Shown here: in pieces, positions 1-9,668 of the stretch
Numbering within the stretch: position 1 is the stretch's first letter
How the letters are laid out: each line of letters begins with the position of its first letter
Assembly: GCA_017545365.1 (NCBI GenBank)
Contig: JAFWOP010000066.1
Span: 34,372 to 98,371 of the forward strand
DNA from: Bacteroidales bacterium
GTDB lineage: Bacteria > Bacteroidota > Bacteroidia > Bacteroidales > P3
Length of the DNA: 64,000 bases
Reading direction: 5' to 3'
Notes under the pieces: model-generated
The model's input: only the letters and a program-made list of their open reading frames with translations
What the model was told of the DNA's origin: nothing
Database searches by the model: none
Position numbers and translations under genes: made by a program

Positions 1-237
1 CTGATGGCACAGTTGCAGCCCCTCGTGCCGTGCTTCTTCCAATACCGTGGAAGTGAGCGAGTCGCCGTCACCCACGACCGACACACGCAACAGCGGCCGG
101 TGCGAGAGGGCGCGATACCAATTCAGGAACTTCCCCAAGGCACCGTCGCAGCACACCAGATGGTCGGCTTCGCGCAATTGCGCCAAAACCGCCTCCTCAG
201 TCGGGAAACTGCCATTTGCTATAATAATAATATTCAT
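1..237 (-). CDS. thiN: Thiamine pyrophosphokinase, N-terminal part (cut by window edge)
   Basis: Seventy-nine codons are visible, read from an ATG at 237 leftwards; the gene continues beyond base 1. The product would transfer pyrophosphate from ATP to thiamine in the cytoplasm. The visible part begins MNIIIIANG, followed by a CCDGAL motif near residues 29-34 and a GDGDS motif at 56-60. This nucleotide/metal-binding pattern is that of the family's N-terminal domain. The start is supported by a TATCTTTG promoter element about 40 bases upstream on the same strand. The thiamine-binding C-terminal half is not in the window, so the gene's integrity cannot be judged. Confidence 0.85.
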   Translation of the reverse strand, partial: MNIIIIANGSFPTEEAVLAQLREADHLVCCDGALGKFLNWYRALSHRPLLRVSVVGDGDSLTSTVLEEARHEGLQLCHQ

Positions 238-274
238 ATAATTATACTATATTACCACATTTGCTAAATCGCTG

Positions 275-303
275 CAAAGATACAATTTATTTGCGAAACC
301 AAA
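275..303 (-). promoter_or_regulatory. Bacteroidota-type promoter for thiN
   Basis: On the minus strand, TTTG (303 to 300) is followed after 17 bases by TATCTTTG (282 to 275), matching the Bacteroidota -33/-7 pattern. It points at the thiN start at 237. Confidence 0.65.
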
Positions 304-790
304 GTCCTATTATCCCAAATTCTCTTCCCCGCCACCCTCACAACCCCTACATTCCCTCAACCCTGCATCCAAGCAGTGCCTTCGCCCTTAATAAGCATCT
401 TCAAACAAGGTCATAAGTTGCTTTTAAGTTCTACAATCATAAAACGGCCTTACTGAATTGTTGCAACAATCGCAAAATGAACGAAGGGAGGACGGGGAGG
501 CGACGAACCCCGAGGGTGAAGAATAAGAGATTGGAGGACACTTTCGCCTACAAAAATAAAAAAATGGGGACAAAAAAAGTAAAAAAATGGATATTTGAGA
601 AAAAAAGCTTATATTTGCTTTTTTAATCTTTCATCGGAACGAAGAGCAAACTACATCATAATTGACTAGGACACATCAACATATCACTCTATTACGACAG
701 CCTAACAAATGGGCCGTAATACCTTATTTGCCTTATACTAATAATTAGACACACAACAATTCATTTTATCATTAACTAATTTTAATCATC
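304..790. other. Intergenic region without recognised gene
   Basis: This is the divergent spacer between thiN and the large secreted-protein gene. Apart from the A-rich tract and putative promoter near 594-617, I see no coding potential, hairpin or tRNA. The last 60 bases are the A+T-rich leader of the downstream gene. Confidence 0.5.
594..617 (+). promoter_or_regulatory. Putative promoter of the 2393-residue secreted protein
   Basis: TATATTTG at 610-617 fits the -7 consensus TAnnTTTG. A TTTG at 594-597 lies only 12 bases upstream, which is short for a -33 element, so only the -7 box is supported. It implies a leader of about 165 bases. Confidence 0.4.
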
Positions 791-3700
791 ATGAAAACAT
801 TTGTACGTTGTTTGATGCTCGTTGCGGCCTTGTGCGTCGCGTGGGCAACAAATGCACAGAACCTGGCCGAATACAGGTTCTCCACCGGTACGGATGCGAG
901 CAAATGGATTACCCTCACCACCGACACCAACCTGTTGGGGACGGGCTATGTCGACAGCCGCGCATCCTCGCTGCTGAACATCGGGTTTGCATTCCCGTAT
1001 GGTGATTCCAGCTACACCCAGTTTTCAGTGAACTCCGACGGCAACCTGCGTCTGGGTTCCACAGTGACTGGGACTGGCAATTACACCACACCATTCAGCA
1101 GCACCAACTCAAATTCTAACGGCCCAAAGATTAACTTCTTTGGCTGCGACGGGTATTTCCTTGATTCGATACACTATGTGTATGCCGAGAATACCGTCGA
1201 TGCCAACAACGACAGTCTGTTGGTCGTGGAATTCTGCCTTGGCACTTACACCACAAGTACTCGTTATCAGAGGTATAAATGGCAAGTGCACCTCTATCCC
1301 AACGGCAACATTGTAGTAGCCTATGCCGCTACAGCCCCCGTTATGGCACCTGCCGTCGCCCACCAGAAGGGTTTCTGCATCAATTCTACCAACGGTATGG
1401 TTATCGGTCCTGACAACCAATACTATTGCTTCCATAATGGTTCTACCATAGCTTGGGCAGCCAACACATGGCCCGCACCCAACACCTTCTACACTTTCAC
1501 GCCCACGAATAGTACCTGCACTATGCCGTCAGCAATCACCTTGCACGATGTGGGTACAACTACCGCGACACTCAGCCTCACACCCTCGTGCACATCCTCT
1601 ACATGGATAGCCTATATCACTCCGGCAGTCATGGGTATGTCGAGCTACCCCATCACCGACACGATGGCCAGCCTCATGTTCCTCACTCCCAATACTGACT
1701 ACATGGTGCGTGTGCGCACGCTATGCGGCGTAGGCGACACCAGCAATGCCCAGTACTTTACGTTCCACACCCGCTGTGCCGACATTACCGCTGCCGACCT
1801 GCCCTACACCGAGGACTTCAGCGGTCACTCCAACATGCAGGCCTACCCCTATTATGGTCCCTCCGTCACTCCTCACTGCTGGGACTTTTACAGCAACGGC
1901 ACCAACACGGTCGAGACATCTGGCACCAGCGTCTACTACGGCGGTGTGGCACAGTACACTTCCACTAGTTCCTACGGATGTATCGAGGCCAACAACCCGT
2001 ACCTCTATATGCCTATCCAGCTCACGGGCGCAAGTGTTACCAGCACCACTTATCTCAACTATGGAATCCAGCGTGGTAGCGTCAAGTACGCCGTCCTGCC
2101 TGCCATCACACCGTCGCTGAATGGTCTACAGATTTCGTTCGACTACAAGATGAGCTCTGCCTACAGTGCCACCGCTGCTGCTGCAACACTCGAACTTGGT
2201 TATGTCACGGGCGACACCTCCACATTCCAAAGCATGCAGTCATACCAGGCCGTCACCACGTTGCAACATGTTATCGAGCTCAACCTTGCCACGCTGGCCG
2301 CATCGGCTCCCGCTGGCGCACGCCTGGCATTCAAGTTCTCCGGCGTACACAATGGTACCGGCACCAGCAGCTACTCCAACGTCAGCGTAGGTATCGACAA
2401 TATCCTAATCGAAATGCTGCCGACCTGTAGCCGCATCACAGACCTTGCCGTCTCGAATGTCGACATCAACAGTGCTACACTGACATGGAACGACACTCTC
2501 AACACGGGAGCCACTTACACCGTGTACGATATGGCCGACACCAGCGTGGTGGCCACCGGCATTACCGCTACGACCTATGTGGTAACAGGCCTCACCTCCA
2601 ACACGCAGTACACTTTCGGTGTCATGGCCAACTGCTCAGCTACCGACAATTCCCCAATAACTACCGTCAGTACCCGCACCAATTGCGATGTCTTTCAGCT
2701 GCCCTTCACCGAGAACTTCAGTGCTTACACCGGACTACCGACCTACCCCTATTATGGTCCCTCCGTTACTCCTTTCTGCTGGGACTACTACAGCAACGGC
2801 ACCAACACGGTCGAGACTTCTACCACCAGCGCCTACTACGGCGGTGTGGCACAGTACACTTCCACTAGTTCCTACGGATGCATCGAGGCCAACAACCCGT
2901 ACCTCTATATGCCTATCCAGCTCACTGGCGCAAATGTTACAAGTTCCACCTATCTCAATTATGGAATCCAGCGTGGCAGCGTCAAGTACGCCGTCCTGCC
3001 TGCCTTCGCACAGTCGCTGAATGGTCTGCAGATCTCGTTCGACTACAAGATGAGTACTGCCTACAGTGCCACTGCTTCTGCTGCAACACTCGAACTTGGT
3101 TATATTACGGGCGACACCTCCACATTCCAAAGCATGCAGTCGTACCAGGCCGTCACCACGTTGCAACATGTTATCGAGCTCAACCTTGCCACGCTGGCCG
3201 CATCGGCTCCCGCTGGCGCACGTCTGGCATTCAAATTCTCCGGCGTGCACAATGGTACCGGCACCAGCAGCTATTCCACCGTCAGCTTAGGTATCGACAA
3301 TATCGTAGTTGAAATATTGCCGACCTGTAGGCGCGTCACCGATCTTGCCGTCTCGAATGTCGGCATCAACAATGCCACACTGACCTGGAACGATGCTCTC
3401 AACACGGGAGCCACTTACACTGTGTACGATATGGCCGACACCAGCGTGGTGGCCACCGGCATTACCGCTACGACCTATATGGTAACAGGCCTCACCTCCA
3501 ACACGCAGTACACTTTCGGTGTCATGGCCAACTGCTCGGCCACCGACAATTCCTCGATGGCTACCGTCAGCACCCGCACCTCCTGCGACGCCTATCAGCT
3601 GCCCTTCACCGAGGACTTCTCGGCCAACCTGAGCAGCAATCTTTGCTGGCGCGGTGCCACGGGCACCACTGCCGCACAGGTTTTTGCAGGTGCTTCCCTG

Positions 3701-6700
3701 AATCTCACCACGCCCAACTGGTCATACGTCAGCAGCACTCGCGACGGTCTTGCGGGCGGACACTACTACAAGAATGTCTACGGCACCAGTATCAAGAGTT
3801 GGATTATCACTCCTGCCATCGACCTGAGCACCGTTTCTACGGCACAGCTTTCGTTCGATGTCGCACTCACTGACTACAACAACGCCGCCCTGCCTGATGA
3901 AAATGGCGACACCAACACCTCTCAGGCCTTTATGGTCATTGTCTCGACCGACGGTGGCAACACCTGGTCTGCTTCCAATGCCACTGTGTGGCAGAATGTG
4001 GGTGGCGACTACACCTATGCTTCTCTTGCCGACACTGTTTACCAGAACAAGGTTATCAGCCTGAACCAGTATGTGGGCGACACCATCAAGATTGCCTTCT
4101 ACTGCCAGTCTCTTTGGAGCGGCGGCGACAACGACCTCCACCTCGACAATATCTCCGTCACAGGAGAAAGTTTGGTGCAACCCGGATTACATGTGACCGT
4201 CGCTTCTGCCGACACCACTATGGGTACCACCGTTCCCGCTCCTGGAACCTACGATTTCTATGAAGGTGACACGATGTACTTCCTTGCCGTGGCCAATCCC
4301 GGCTACCAGTTTGTCAACTGGACTGCCACCTCATTTGGTGTAACCGACACCAGCACTATCAACCCCATCTACTCAGTCCTCTCCGCCAACATTATTGATA
4401 TGAATGTTACTCTCACGGCTAACTTCGAACCGGTTGGTAACACCTGTAATGTGACCATCTATGCCGAAGATGAATACGGCGACGGCTGGAATGGCAATAC
4501 CATCACCATCATGCAAGGCACCGACACCGTGGGCTCCTACAGTATGCCTGACCAAGGTATGTCGAGTACTCGTGTTTACGACACCGTGACCTTCGCTGTT
4601 CAGGCAGGTATTCCCGTAAGCTTCGGGTGGACCACCGGCAGCTGGGCTTCCGAGGTCTCCTTCAGCATTTTGGACGGCAGCGGCTCGGCTGTGTATAGCT
4701 GCACCGATGGTGACGACTTGTCTGATGTGGTGTTCTTCACCCTCAGCGATCCCTGCCCCACATGTGCAGGCGTCCAAAACCTCGCTGTTTCTAACCTCAC
4801 TACCAATAGCGCCACCCTCGTATGGACGAGCGACAACAACAATGCCACTTATACGGTGTACGACATGAGCGACACCTCAGTGATAGCATCTGGCCTCACT
4901 GCACAGACCTACACCATCACCGGCCTGTCATTCGAGACCAACTACCAGTTTGGTGTGGCAGTCAACTGCTCGGCTACTGAGTCTTCGTCTATTGCCACTG
5001 TCAACGCTTTCACTGGCTACTGCTTACCGAATCCCACTTCGGTGGACAACAGCGGTATTACTAGCGTCAGCTTCGGCGGTATGACCAACACCACTCACCC
5101 CACCTCGGCCATGTATGCCAATTACAGCAGCATGAGCGGCAATGTGCCTGCCGGCACTACCGCCACTGTGGACATCACCTATGCCACTGGCTATACCTAC
5201 GGCACCATCATCTGGGTTGACTGGGACAACAGCTTGACCTTTGATGGCAACGAGGTTGTCTATGTGGGTCAGAGCGAGAGCACCAATCCCACCACGCTGA
5301 CTGCCACCTTCGAGATTCCTGCCACCCAGGCTCTGGGCAGCTACCGTATGCGTATCCTCGGTTCTGACAGCTACTTCGACAGCTACACCAGCTCGATTGC
5401 TGCTGCAGCCAACGCCAATCCTTGTGGCAGCTACTCCTATGGTGTGGCCGAGGACTACACCCTCATTGTCACTTCGATGCCCAGCTGTCTGCCCATCAAC
5501 GGCCTCACCGCTACAGCTACTTACAACAGTGTGACCCTCAGCTGGATTGACACCAACAACACCGGTGCCACCTACACCGTGTACGACATGAGCGACACCA
5601 GCGTATTGGCCAGCGGCCTCACCGCCACCACCTATACTGCCACGGGTCTCAACTCCAACAGCGACTATGTCTTCGGCGTTGCCTCTAACTGCTCGTCTAC
5701 AGAGTCGTCTTATATCACCAACGTCAGCTTCCACACCGAGATGGATCCCATCATGTGTGGCACCGACTTGGCCAGCATCTACGTCAATGCTGACAGCGCC
5801 ACTGGTAATACCTCTTACATGCCCGGCTACAGCCTGTACAACTACAGCTACACCGAGGTCATCGTTCCTGCCAGCCGTCTGACCGGCCTGGGTGAAATCA
5901 AGGGTATGGCTTTCGAAGTTGCCGACTTCAATGCCTCCGCAGGCCAGAAATTCGACAACTGCGAGATTTACCTGATGCATACCAACGCCACTTCGCTGTC
6001 TGATGGCTTTATACAGGATAGTAACAACTTCCAGTTGGTCTACAGCGGCACCCTCAACTACGAGAGCGCTGGCTGGCGTAATGTCACCTTCGACAATAGC
6101 TTCATGTACAATGGTCTCAGCAACGTGGTGGTTGCAGTACGCCGCAACCATGGCTCATGGACATCTGGCAGCAGCTTCGTTGCATACACTGACAGTGTTC
6201 AGGTAGCCCGTTACGTCTATCGCGACGCTTCGGCCTACACCATCGGCGAAATCACCGGCGGCACAGCCACTACCACTGTACCTCTCTACCGTCTCATCGG
6301 CTGCGAGAGCACTCTTCCTGCTCCTGTGACCATCAACATTGCTTCTGACAACACCACCATGGGTACCACCTTGCCCGCTCCCGGCACCTACACCTACAAC
6401 GTAGGCGACTCCGTCAGCGCCGCAGCAGTGGCCAACCCCGGCTACCACTTCACCTACTGGGTGATTTCGTTCGGCATTCTCTCCGACACGATACCCTTCA
6501 GTTCCTACAGTGATGTGATTCCCGCCTTCGTGTCTGGCATGACCCTCAACCTGACGGCTCACTTCGCAGCCAACCAGTACACTGTCACTGCCTCGCCCAA
6601 CAGCCCTGTGATGGGTACTGTGACCGGTTCGGGTACCTATAGCCATGGCAGCACCGCCACCCTTACGGCTGTGCCCGCCGCCAACACTCACTTCGTGCAG

Positions 6701-7972
6701 TGGAACGACGGCGACACCAACGCCACGCGTACTATCGTTGTGACAAGCGACACGACCTTTACGGCCACCTTCGCCTTCAACCCCGTCACTGTGACGCTGA
6801 TTAACGCCAATCCCACCATGGGTACTACCAATCCTGTTCCCGGCACTTACACCTTCAACCTGGGTGACTCCATCGGAGCTCTGGCCACAGCCAACACCGG
6901 CTACCACTTCGCATACTGGGCTCTGAACATGGCTGGTGCCACCGACACCATCATGGACAACCCCATCGGAGAGGTGATTCCCAACCTGCCGATGTTTGCC
7001 GGTATGAACTTCACCGTCACCGCCAACTTCGCACCCAACCAGTACACCCTCACCGTTGCCGCCAACGACAACACCATGGGTACTGTCACCGGCTCAGGTA
7101 CGTATAACTATCTCGACACCGTCACCATCACCGCCACTCCTGCCAACCACTGCCTCTTCGTACAGTGGAACGACGGCAACACCAATGCTGTCCGCGACGT
7201 GGTTGTGACCGGCGACGCCACCTACACCGCCACCTTCCAGGCCGAGCCTCAGTATGAGGTGACGTTCATTGTCGTGCCTGACAATGGAGGTACAGTCTCT
7301 GGTGCAGGTCTCTACTATGCTGGTGAGTCCGTCACCATCATCGCCAATCCCAATAATGGTTACCACTTCGTTGGCTGGGCATATGAAGGCACTGTCGATC
7401 CGTTCGACTACTTCATATTCTCTCACGAACAGACCTACACCTTCTCCATGACGGAACAAAACCAGCATATATACGCACTCTTCGCAGAGGATGCTGAACC
7501 TGTCTCCGTCACTGTCACTATCAACAATCCCGATTGGGGTCATGTGCTCATCAACGGTGTACAGACCAACACCGTCACTGTCAACGTAGGCGACAACATC
7601 GTGCTTGAAGCTGTGGCAGCCGACGGCTTCCACTTCGACAGATGGGAAGGTGTGCCCACCGTCAACGACACGATACCTGGTCCCGTTTGTTCCTTCACCG
7701 TTACTGAGGCTATCAACATCAACTGCTTCTTCGCAGAGAACGTTGGTATCAACGATGTGGTTGAGGACAACATCGTTATCTACTCTGAGAACAGCAGCAT
7801 CATGGTTCGAGGTGCCGAACAGCAGACCATCCGCGTCTTCGACGTGGTGGGCCGCATGGTCGCACAGCGCAACGCCACTGCCATCGAAGAGACCATCCAG
7901 ATGCCCTCCACGGGAGTCTATCTGGTCCAGATTGGCAACCGTCCCGCACGCCGCGTTGTGGTTCGCAAGTAA
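791..7972 (+). CDS. Giant T9SS-exported adhesin-like multidomain protein (2393 aa)
   Basis: A signal peptide (MKTFVRCLMLVAALCVAWATNAQ) is followed by a mosaic of extracellular beta domains. These are fibronectin III-like modules near residues 245-325, 545-630, 845-930, 1335-1410 and 1565-1650; jelly-roll/cleaved-adhesin-like segments; a GEVED-like domain around 1411-1560 (IIWVDWD and YGVAEDYTL motifs); and a series of InlB B-type repeats from about 1844 to 2230, each with MGTxxxxGTY and VQWNDG-type cores. The last 75 residues (from GINDVV, ending RRVVVRK) form a T9SS type A sorting domain, so the protein should cross the outer membrane and be attached or released there. Two tandem units of exactly 300 residues are nearly identical (see repeat entry). 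A role in adhesion or matrix binding is inferred only; no catalytic motif is visible. A strong terminator follows. Confidence 0.85.
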   Translation: MKTFVRCLMLVAALCVAWATNAQNLAEYRFSTGTDASKWITLTTDTNLLGTGYVDSRASSLLNIGFAFPYGDSSYTQFSVNSDGNLRLGSTVTGTGNYTTPFSSTNSNSNGPKINFFGCDGYFLDSIHYVYAENTVDANNDSLLVVEFCLGTYTTSTRYQRYKWQVHLYPNGNIVVAYAATAPVMAPAVAHQKGFCINSTNGMVIGPDNQYYCFHNGSTIAWAANTWPAPNTFYTFTPTNSTCTMPSAITLHDVGTTTATLSLTPSCTSSTWIAYITPAVMGMSSYPITDTMASLMFLTPNTDYMVRVRTLCGVGDTSNAQYFTFHTRCADITAADLPYTEDFSGHSNMQAYPYYGPSVTPHCWDFYSNGTNTVETSGTSVYYGGVAQYTSTSSYGCIEANNPYLYMPIQLTGASVTSTTYLNYGIQRGSVKYAVLPAITPSLNGLQISFDYKMSSAYSATAAAATLELGYVTGDTSTFQSMQSYQAVTTLQHVIELNLATLAASAPAGARLAFKFSGVHNGTGTSSYSNVSVGIDNILIEMLPTCSRITDLAVSNVDINSATLTWNDTLNTGATYTVYDMADTSVVATGITATTYVVTGLTSNTQYTFGVMANCSATDNSPITTVSTRTNCDVFQLPFTENFSAYTGLPTYPYYGPSVTPFCWDYYSNGTNTVETSTTSAYYGGVAQYTSTSSYGCIEANNPYLYMPIQLTGANVTSSTYLNYGIQRGSVKYAVLPAFAQSLNGLQISFDYKMSTAYSATASAATLELGYITGDTSTFQSMQSYQAVTTLQHVIELNLATLAASAPAGARLAFKFSGVHNGTGTSSYSTVSLGIDNIVVEILPTCRRVTDLAVSNVGINNATLTWNDALNTGATYTVYDMADTSVVATGITATTYMVTGLTSNTQYTFGVMANCSATDNSSMATVSTRTSCDAYQLPFTEDFSANLSSNLCWRGATGTTAAQVFAGASLNLTTPNWSYVSSTRDGLAGGHYYKNVYGTSIKSWIITPAIDLSTVSTAQLSFDVALTDYNNAALPDENGDTNTSQAFMVIVSTDGGNTWSASNATVWQNVGGDYTYASLADTVYQNKVISLNQYVGDTIKIAFYCQSLWSGGDNDLHLDNISVTGESLVQPGLHVTVASADTTMGTTVPAPGTYDFYEGDTMYFLAVANPGYQFVNWTATSFGVTDTSTINPIYSVLSANIIDMNVTLTANFEPVGNTCNVTIYAEDEYGDGWNGNTITIMQGTDTVGSYSMPDQGMSSTRVYDTVTFAVQAGIPVSFGWTTGSWASEVSFSILDGSGSAVYSCTDGDDLSDVVFFTLSDPCPTCAGVQNLAVSNLTTNSATLVWTSDNNNATYTVYDMSDTSVIASGLTAQTYTITGLSFETNYQFGVAVNCSATESSSIATVNAFTGYCLPNPTSVDNSGITSVSFGGMTNTTHPTSAMYANYSSMSGNVPAGTTATVDITYATGYTYGTIIWVDWDNSLTFDGNEVVYVGQSESTNPTTLTATFEIPATQALGSYRMRILGSDSYFDSYTSSIAAAANANPCGSYSYGVAEDYTLIVTSMPSCLPINGLTATATYNSVTLSWIDTNNTGATYTVYDMSDTSVLASGLTATTYTATGLNSNSDYVFGVASNCSSTESSYITNVSFHTEMDPIMCGTDLASIYVNADSATGNTSYMPGYSLYNYSYTEVIVPASRLTGLGEIKGMAFEVADFNASAGQKFDNCEIYLMHTNATSLSDGFIQDSNNFQLVYSGTLNYESAGWRNVTFDNSFMYNGLSNVVVAVRRNHGSWTSGSSFVAYTDSVQVARYVYRDASAYTIGEITGGTATTTVPLYRLIGCESTLPAPVTINIASDNTTMGTTLPAPGTYTYNVGDSVSAAAVANPGYHFTYWVISFGILSDTIPFSSYSDVIPAFVSGMTLNLTAHFAANQYTVTASPNSPVMGTVTGSGTYSHGSTATLTAVPAANTHFVQWNDGDTNATRTIVVTSDTTFTATFAFNPVTVTLINANPTMGTTNPVPGTYTFNLGDSIGALATANTGYHFAYWALNMAGATDTIMDNPIGEVIPNLPMFAGMNFTVTANFAPNQYTLTVAANDNTMGTVTGSGTYNYLDTVTITATPANHCLFVQWNDGNTNAVRDVVVTGDATYTATFQAEPQYEVTFIVVPDNGGTVSGAGLYYAGESVTIIANPNNGYHFVGWAYEGTVDPFDYFIFSHEQTYTFSMTEQNQHIYALFAEDAEPVSVTVTINNPDWGHVLINGVQTNTVTVNVGDNIVLEAVAADGFHFDRWEGVPTVNDTIPGPVCSFTVTEAININCFFAENVGINDVVEDNIVIYSENSSIMVRGAEQQTIRVFDVVGRMVAQRNATAIEETIQMPSTGVYLVQIGNRPARRVVVRK
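1801..3600 (+). repeat. Two tandem 900-bp in-frame units within the giant secreted protein
   Basis: Bases 1801-2700 and 2701-3600 align with a constant 900-base offset and are nearly identical over most of their length. A third start of the unit (LPFTEDFS) occurs at 3601 and then diverges. Each unit holds one jelly-roll-like domain plus one Fn3 domain. Confidence 0.9.
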
Positions 7973-8020
7973 AATTGGTTCTCGTTGGGAATTCCCCAAT
8001 CCGCTAACCAATACACTCAA

Positions 8021-8057
8021 GAAGGCCGTCCGTGATGGGACGGCCTTCTCTTTTTTT
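8021..8057 (+). terminator. Rho-independent terminator after the giant secreted-protein gene
   Basis: Perfect 11-bp stem: GAAGGCCGTCC (8021-8031) pairs with GGACGGCCTTC (8038-8048) around a 6-base loop, followed by TC and seven T residues. Confidence 0.92.
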
Positions 8058-8089
8058 GCACAGAAATACAATAATCGCGAAAAAATGTG

Positions 8090-8097
8090 TATTTTTG
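8090..8097 (+). promoter_or_regulatory. -7 promoter element for the alanine symporter
   Basis: TATTTTTG followed by CA fits TAnnTTTG and lies 24 bases before the ATG at 8121. No clear -33 TTTG at the usual distance. Confidence 0.55.
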
Positions 8098-8120
8098 CAT
8101 CTGCTTTTATTCGAAAAAAA

Positions 8121-9659
8121 ATGGACGAAATCATTACCTTTCTCAACAGCTGTGTGTGGAGTTGGCCGCTTGTAGGCCTCTGCCTCCTCGGCGCGCTTTA
8201 TTTCAGTTTTGGCACCCGCTTTGTGCAGGTGCGCCACTTGGGCGAGATGGTTCGTCTGCTTTTCAAGAACGACAAGACCAAGAAGGAGGGCATCAGTTCG
8301 TTCCAAGCCTTTGCCCTTGCCCTTTCGGGAAGAGTGGGCACCGGCAACATCGTAGGTGTGGCCATGGCCATCGGCTTCGGCGGGCCGGGAGCCATCGTGT
8401 GGATGTGGATTATAGCCTTCCTTGGGGCTGGCACTGCCTATGCCGAGGCTTGTCTGGCACAGATATACAAACAACGCCATGGCAGCGAGCTGCGCGGCGG
8501 CCCTGCCTACTATATCGAGCGGGGGCTCAACTGCCGCTGGCTGGCCATCCTCTTTGCCGTCATCACGGTGCTGGCGTGCGCCATCTGTCTGCCACCTATC
8601 CACAGCAACAGCATCGCCATGTCGTTCTCCTCCACCTTCCACATCGCACCCTGGATAATAGGGGTGGCGGTGGCCTCGCTCATCGCATTGGTGGTGTTGG
8701 GCGGCGTAAAGCGCATCTCGGCCGTGGCCGAGATTGTCACCCCCTTCATGGCCATAGCATACATCATCCTCAGCATCGTCGTGCTTATTGTCAACATCCA
8801 TGCTGTCCCTGCCGCCTTCCACGACATGCTAACCAGTGCCTTCGGCATGCATCAGGCCTTGGGCGGCATTATGGGGTCGGCTGTGGCATGGGGTGTCAAG
8901 CGGGGCATCTACAGCAACGAGGCCGGACAGGGCACGGCCCCTATCGTGGCCGCAGCCGCCAAGGTGGACCACCCCGTCAAGCAGGGACTGGTGCAAGGCT
9001 TCTCGGTCTATGTGGACACGCTGCTGGTCTGCACCGCCACCGCCGTCATGCTGCTGGCCACCAAGTGCTACAACGTCATCGACCCCGCCACAGGTGGCTA
9101 TCTTGTAAAGTCTCAAGTGGCAGAACTGGGGCAGCCGGGCGTGGAATACACCATTGCCGCCCTCGGCACCTTCCTTGGCCACAACCTTGGCGGCATCGTC
9201 ATCAGCATCACCCTCTTCTTCTTCGCCTTCACCACCGTGATGGCCTATTACTACTATGCCGAGACCAACCTGATATACCTCTTCGGCAAAGCCCGCGAGC
9301 ACCGTCTCAAAATACAGGACAAATACTTCGACACTTCTAACCTGGCAGAAGCCAAACGCCGAGACCGCCTGATTTTCGACAGCCAAAAAGACGAACGTCG
9401 CATCATCGCCATACTCCGCATCCTTTTCATCGGGGCTGTGCTGTTCGGCAGCCTCAAGGAAGCCGGGGTAATCTGGAGCCTGGGCGACATGGGCGTAGGC
9501 TTGATGGCATGGATTAACATTATCGCCATCCTCCTGCTTTCACCCAAGGCCTTCCGCATCCTCCGCGACTATGAGCAGCAGAAGAAACAAGGCATCAAGA
9601 ACCCCAAGTTCTCCCCTAAAGAGCTGGACATCAAGAATGCCGACTTTTGGGAGGAATAA
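8121..9659 (+). CDS. Sodium:alanine symporter (AGCS family)
   Basis: An inner-membrane amino-acid:cation symporter of 512 residues, the usual family length. It importing alanine or glycine with sodium is known for the family; the substrate here is not provable. The family signature is present: SSFQAFALALSGRVGTGNI near residues 60-80, and the GSAVAWG/KRGIYSNEAGQGTAP block at about 247-275. Around ten hydrophobic segments can be seen. The reading frame stays open far upstream (to 7605) across the previous gene's end and its terminator, but that extension is not plausible: the ATG at 8121 follows the terminator and a TATTTTTG box and gives the expected hydrophobic N-terminus MDEIITFLNSCVW. The next gene begins 9 bases after the stop. 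Confidence 0.93.
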   Translation: MDEIITFLNSCVWSWPLVGLCLLGALYFSFGTRFVQVRHLGEMVRLLFKNDKTKKEGISSFQAFALALSGRVGTGNIVGVAMAIGFGGPGAIVWMWIIAFLGAGTAYAEACLAQIYKQRHGSELRGGPAYYIERGLNCRWLAILFAVITVLACAICLPPIHSNSIAMSFSSTFHIAPWIIGVAVASLIALVVLGGVKRISAVAEIVTPFMAIAYIILSIVVLIVNIHAVPAAFHDMLTSAFGMHQALGGIMGSAVAWGVKRGIYSNEAGQGTAPIVAAAAKVDHPVKQGLVQGFSVYVDTLLVCTATAVMLLATKCYNVIDPATGGYLVKSQVAELGQPGVEYTIAALGTFLGHNLGGIVISITLFFFAFTTVMAYYYYAETNLIYLFGKAREHRLKIQDKYFDTSNLAEAKRRDRLIFDSQKDERRIIAILRILFIGAVLFGSLKEAGVIWSLGDMGVGLMAWINIIAILLLSPKAFRILRDYEQQKKQGIKNPKFSPKELDIKNADFWEE

Positions 9660-9668
9660 CGCTCCTGT

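Noticed and set aside
5024..6907. Two long minus-strand open frames (375 and 250 codons) opposite the 2393-aa gene
   Set aside because: Both are low-complexity shadows of Thr/Ser-rich codons on the coding strand.
7605..8120. Upstream extension of the alanine symporter by 172 codons
   Set aside because: The extension crosses the end of the preceding gene and a perfect terminator hairpin; the family begins at the ATG at 8121.
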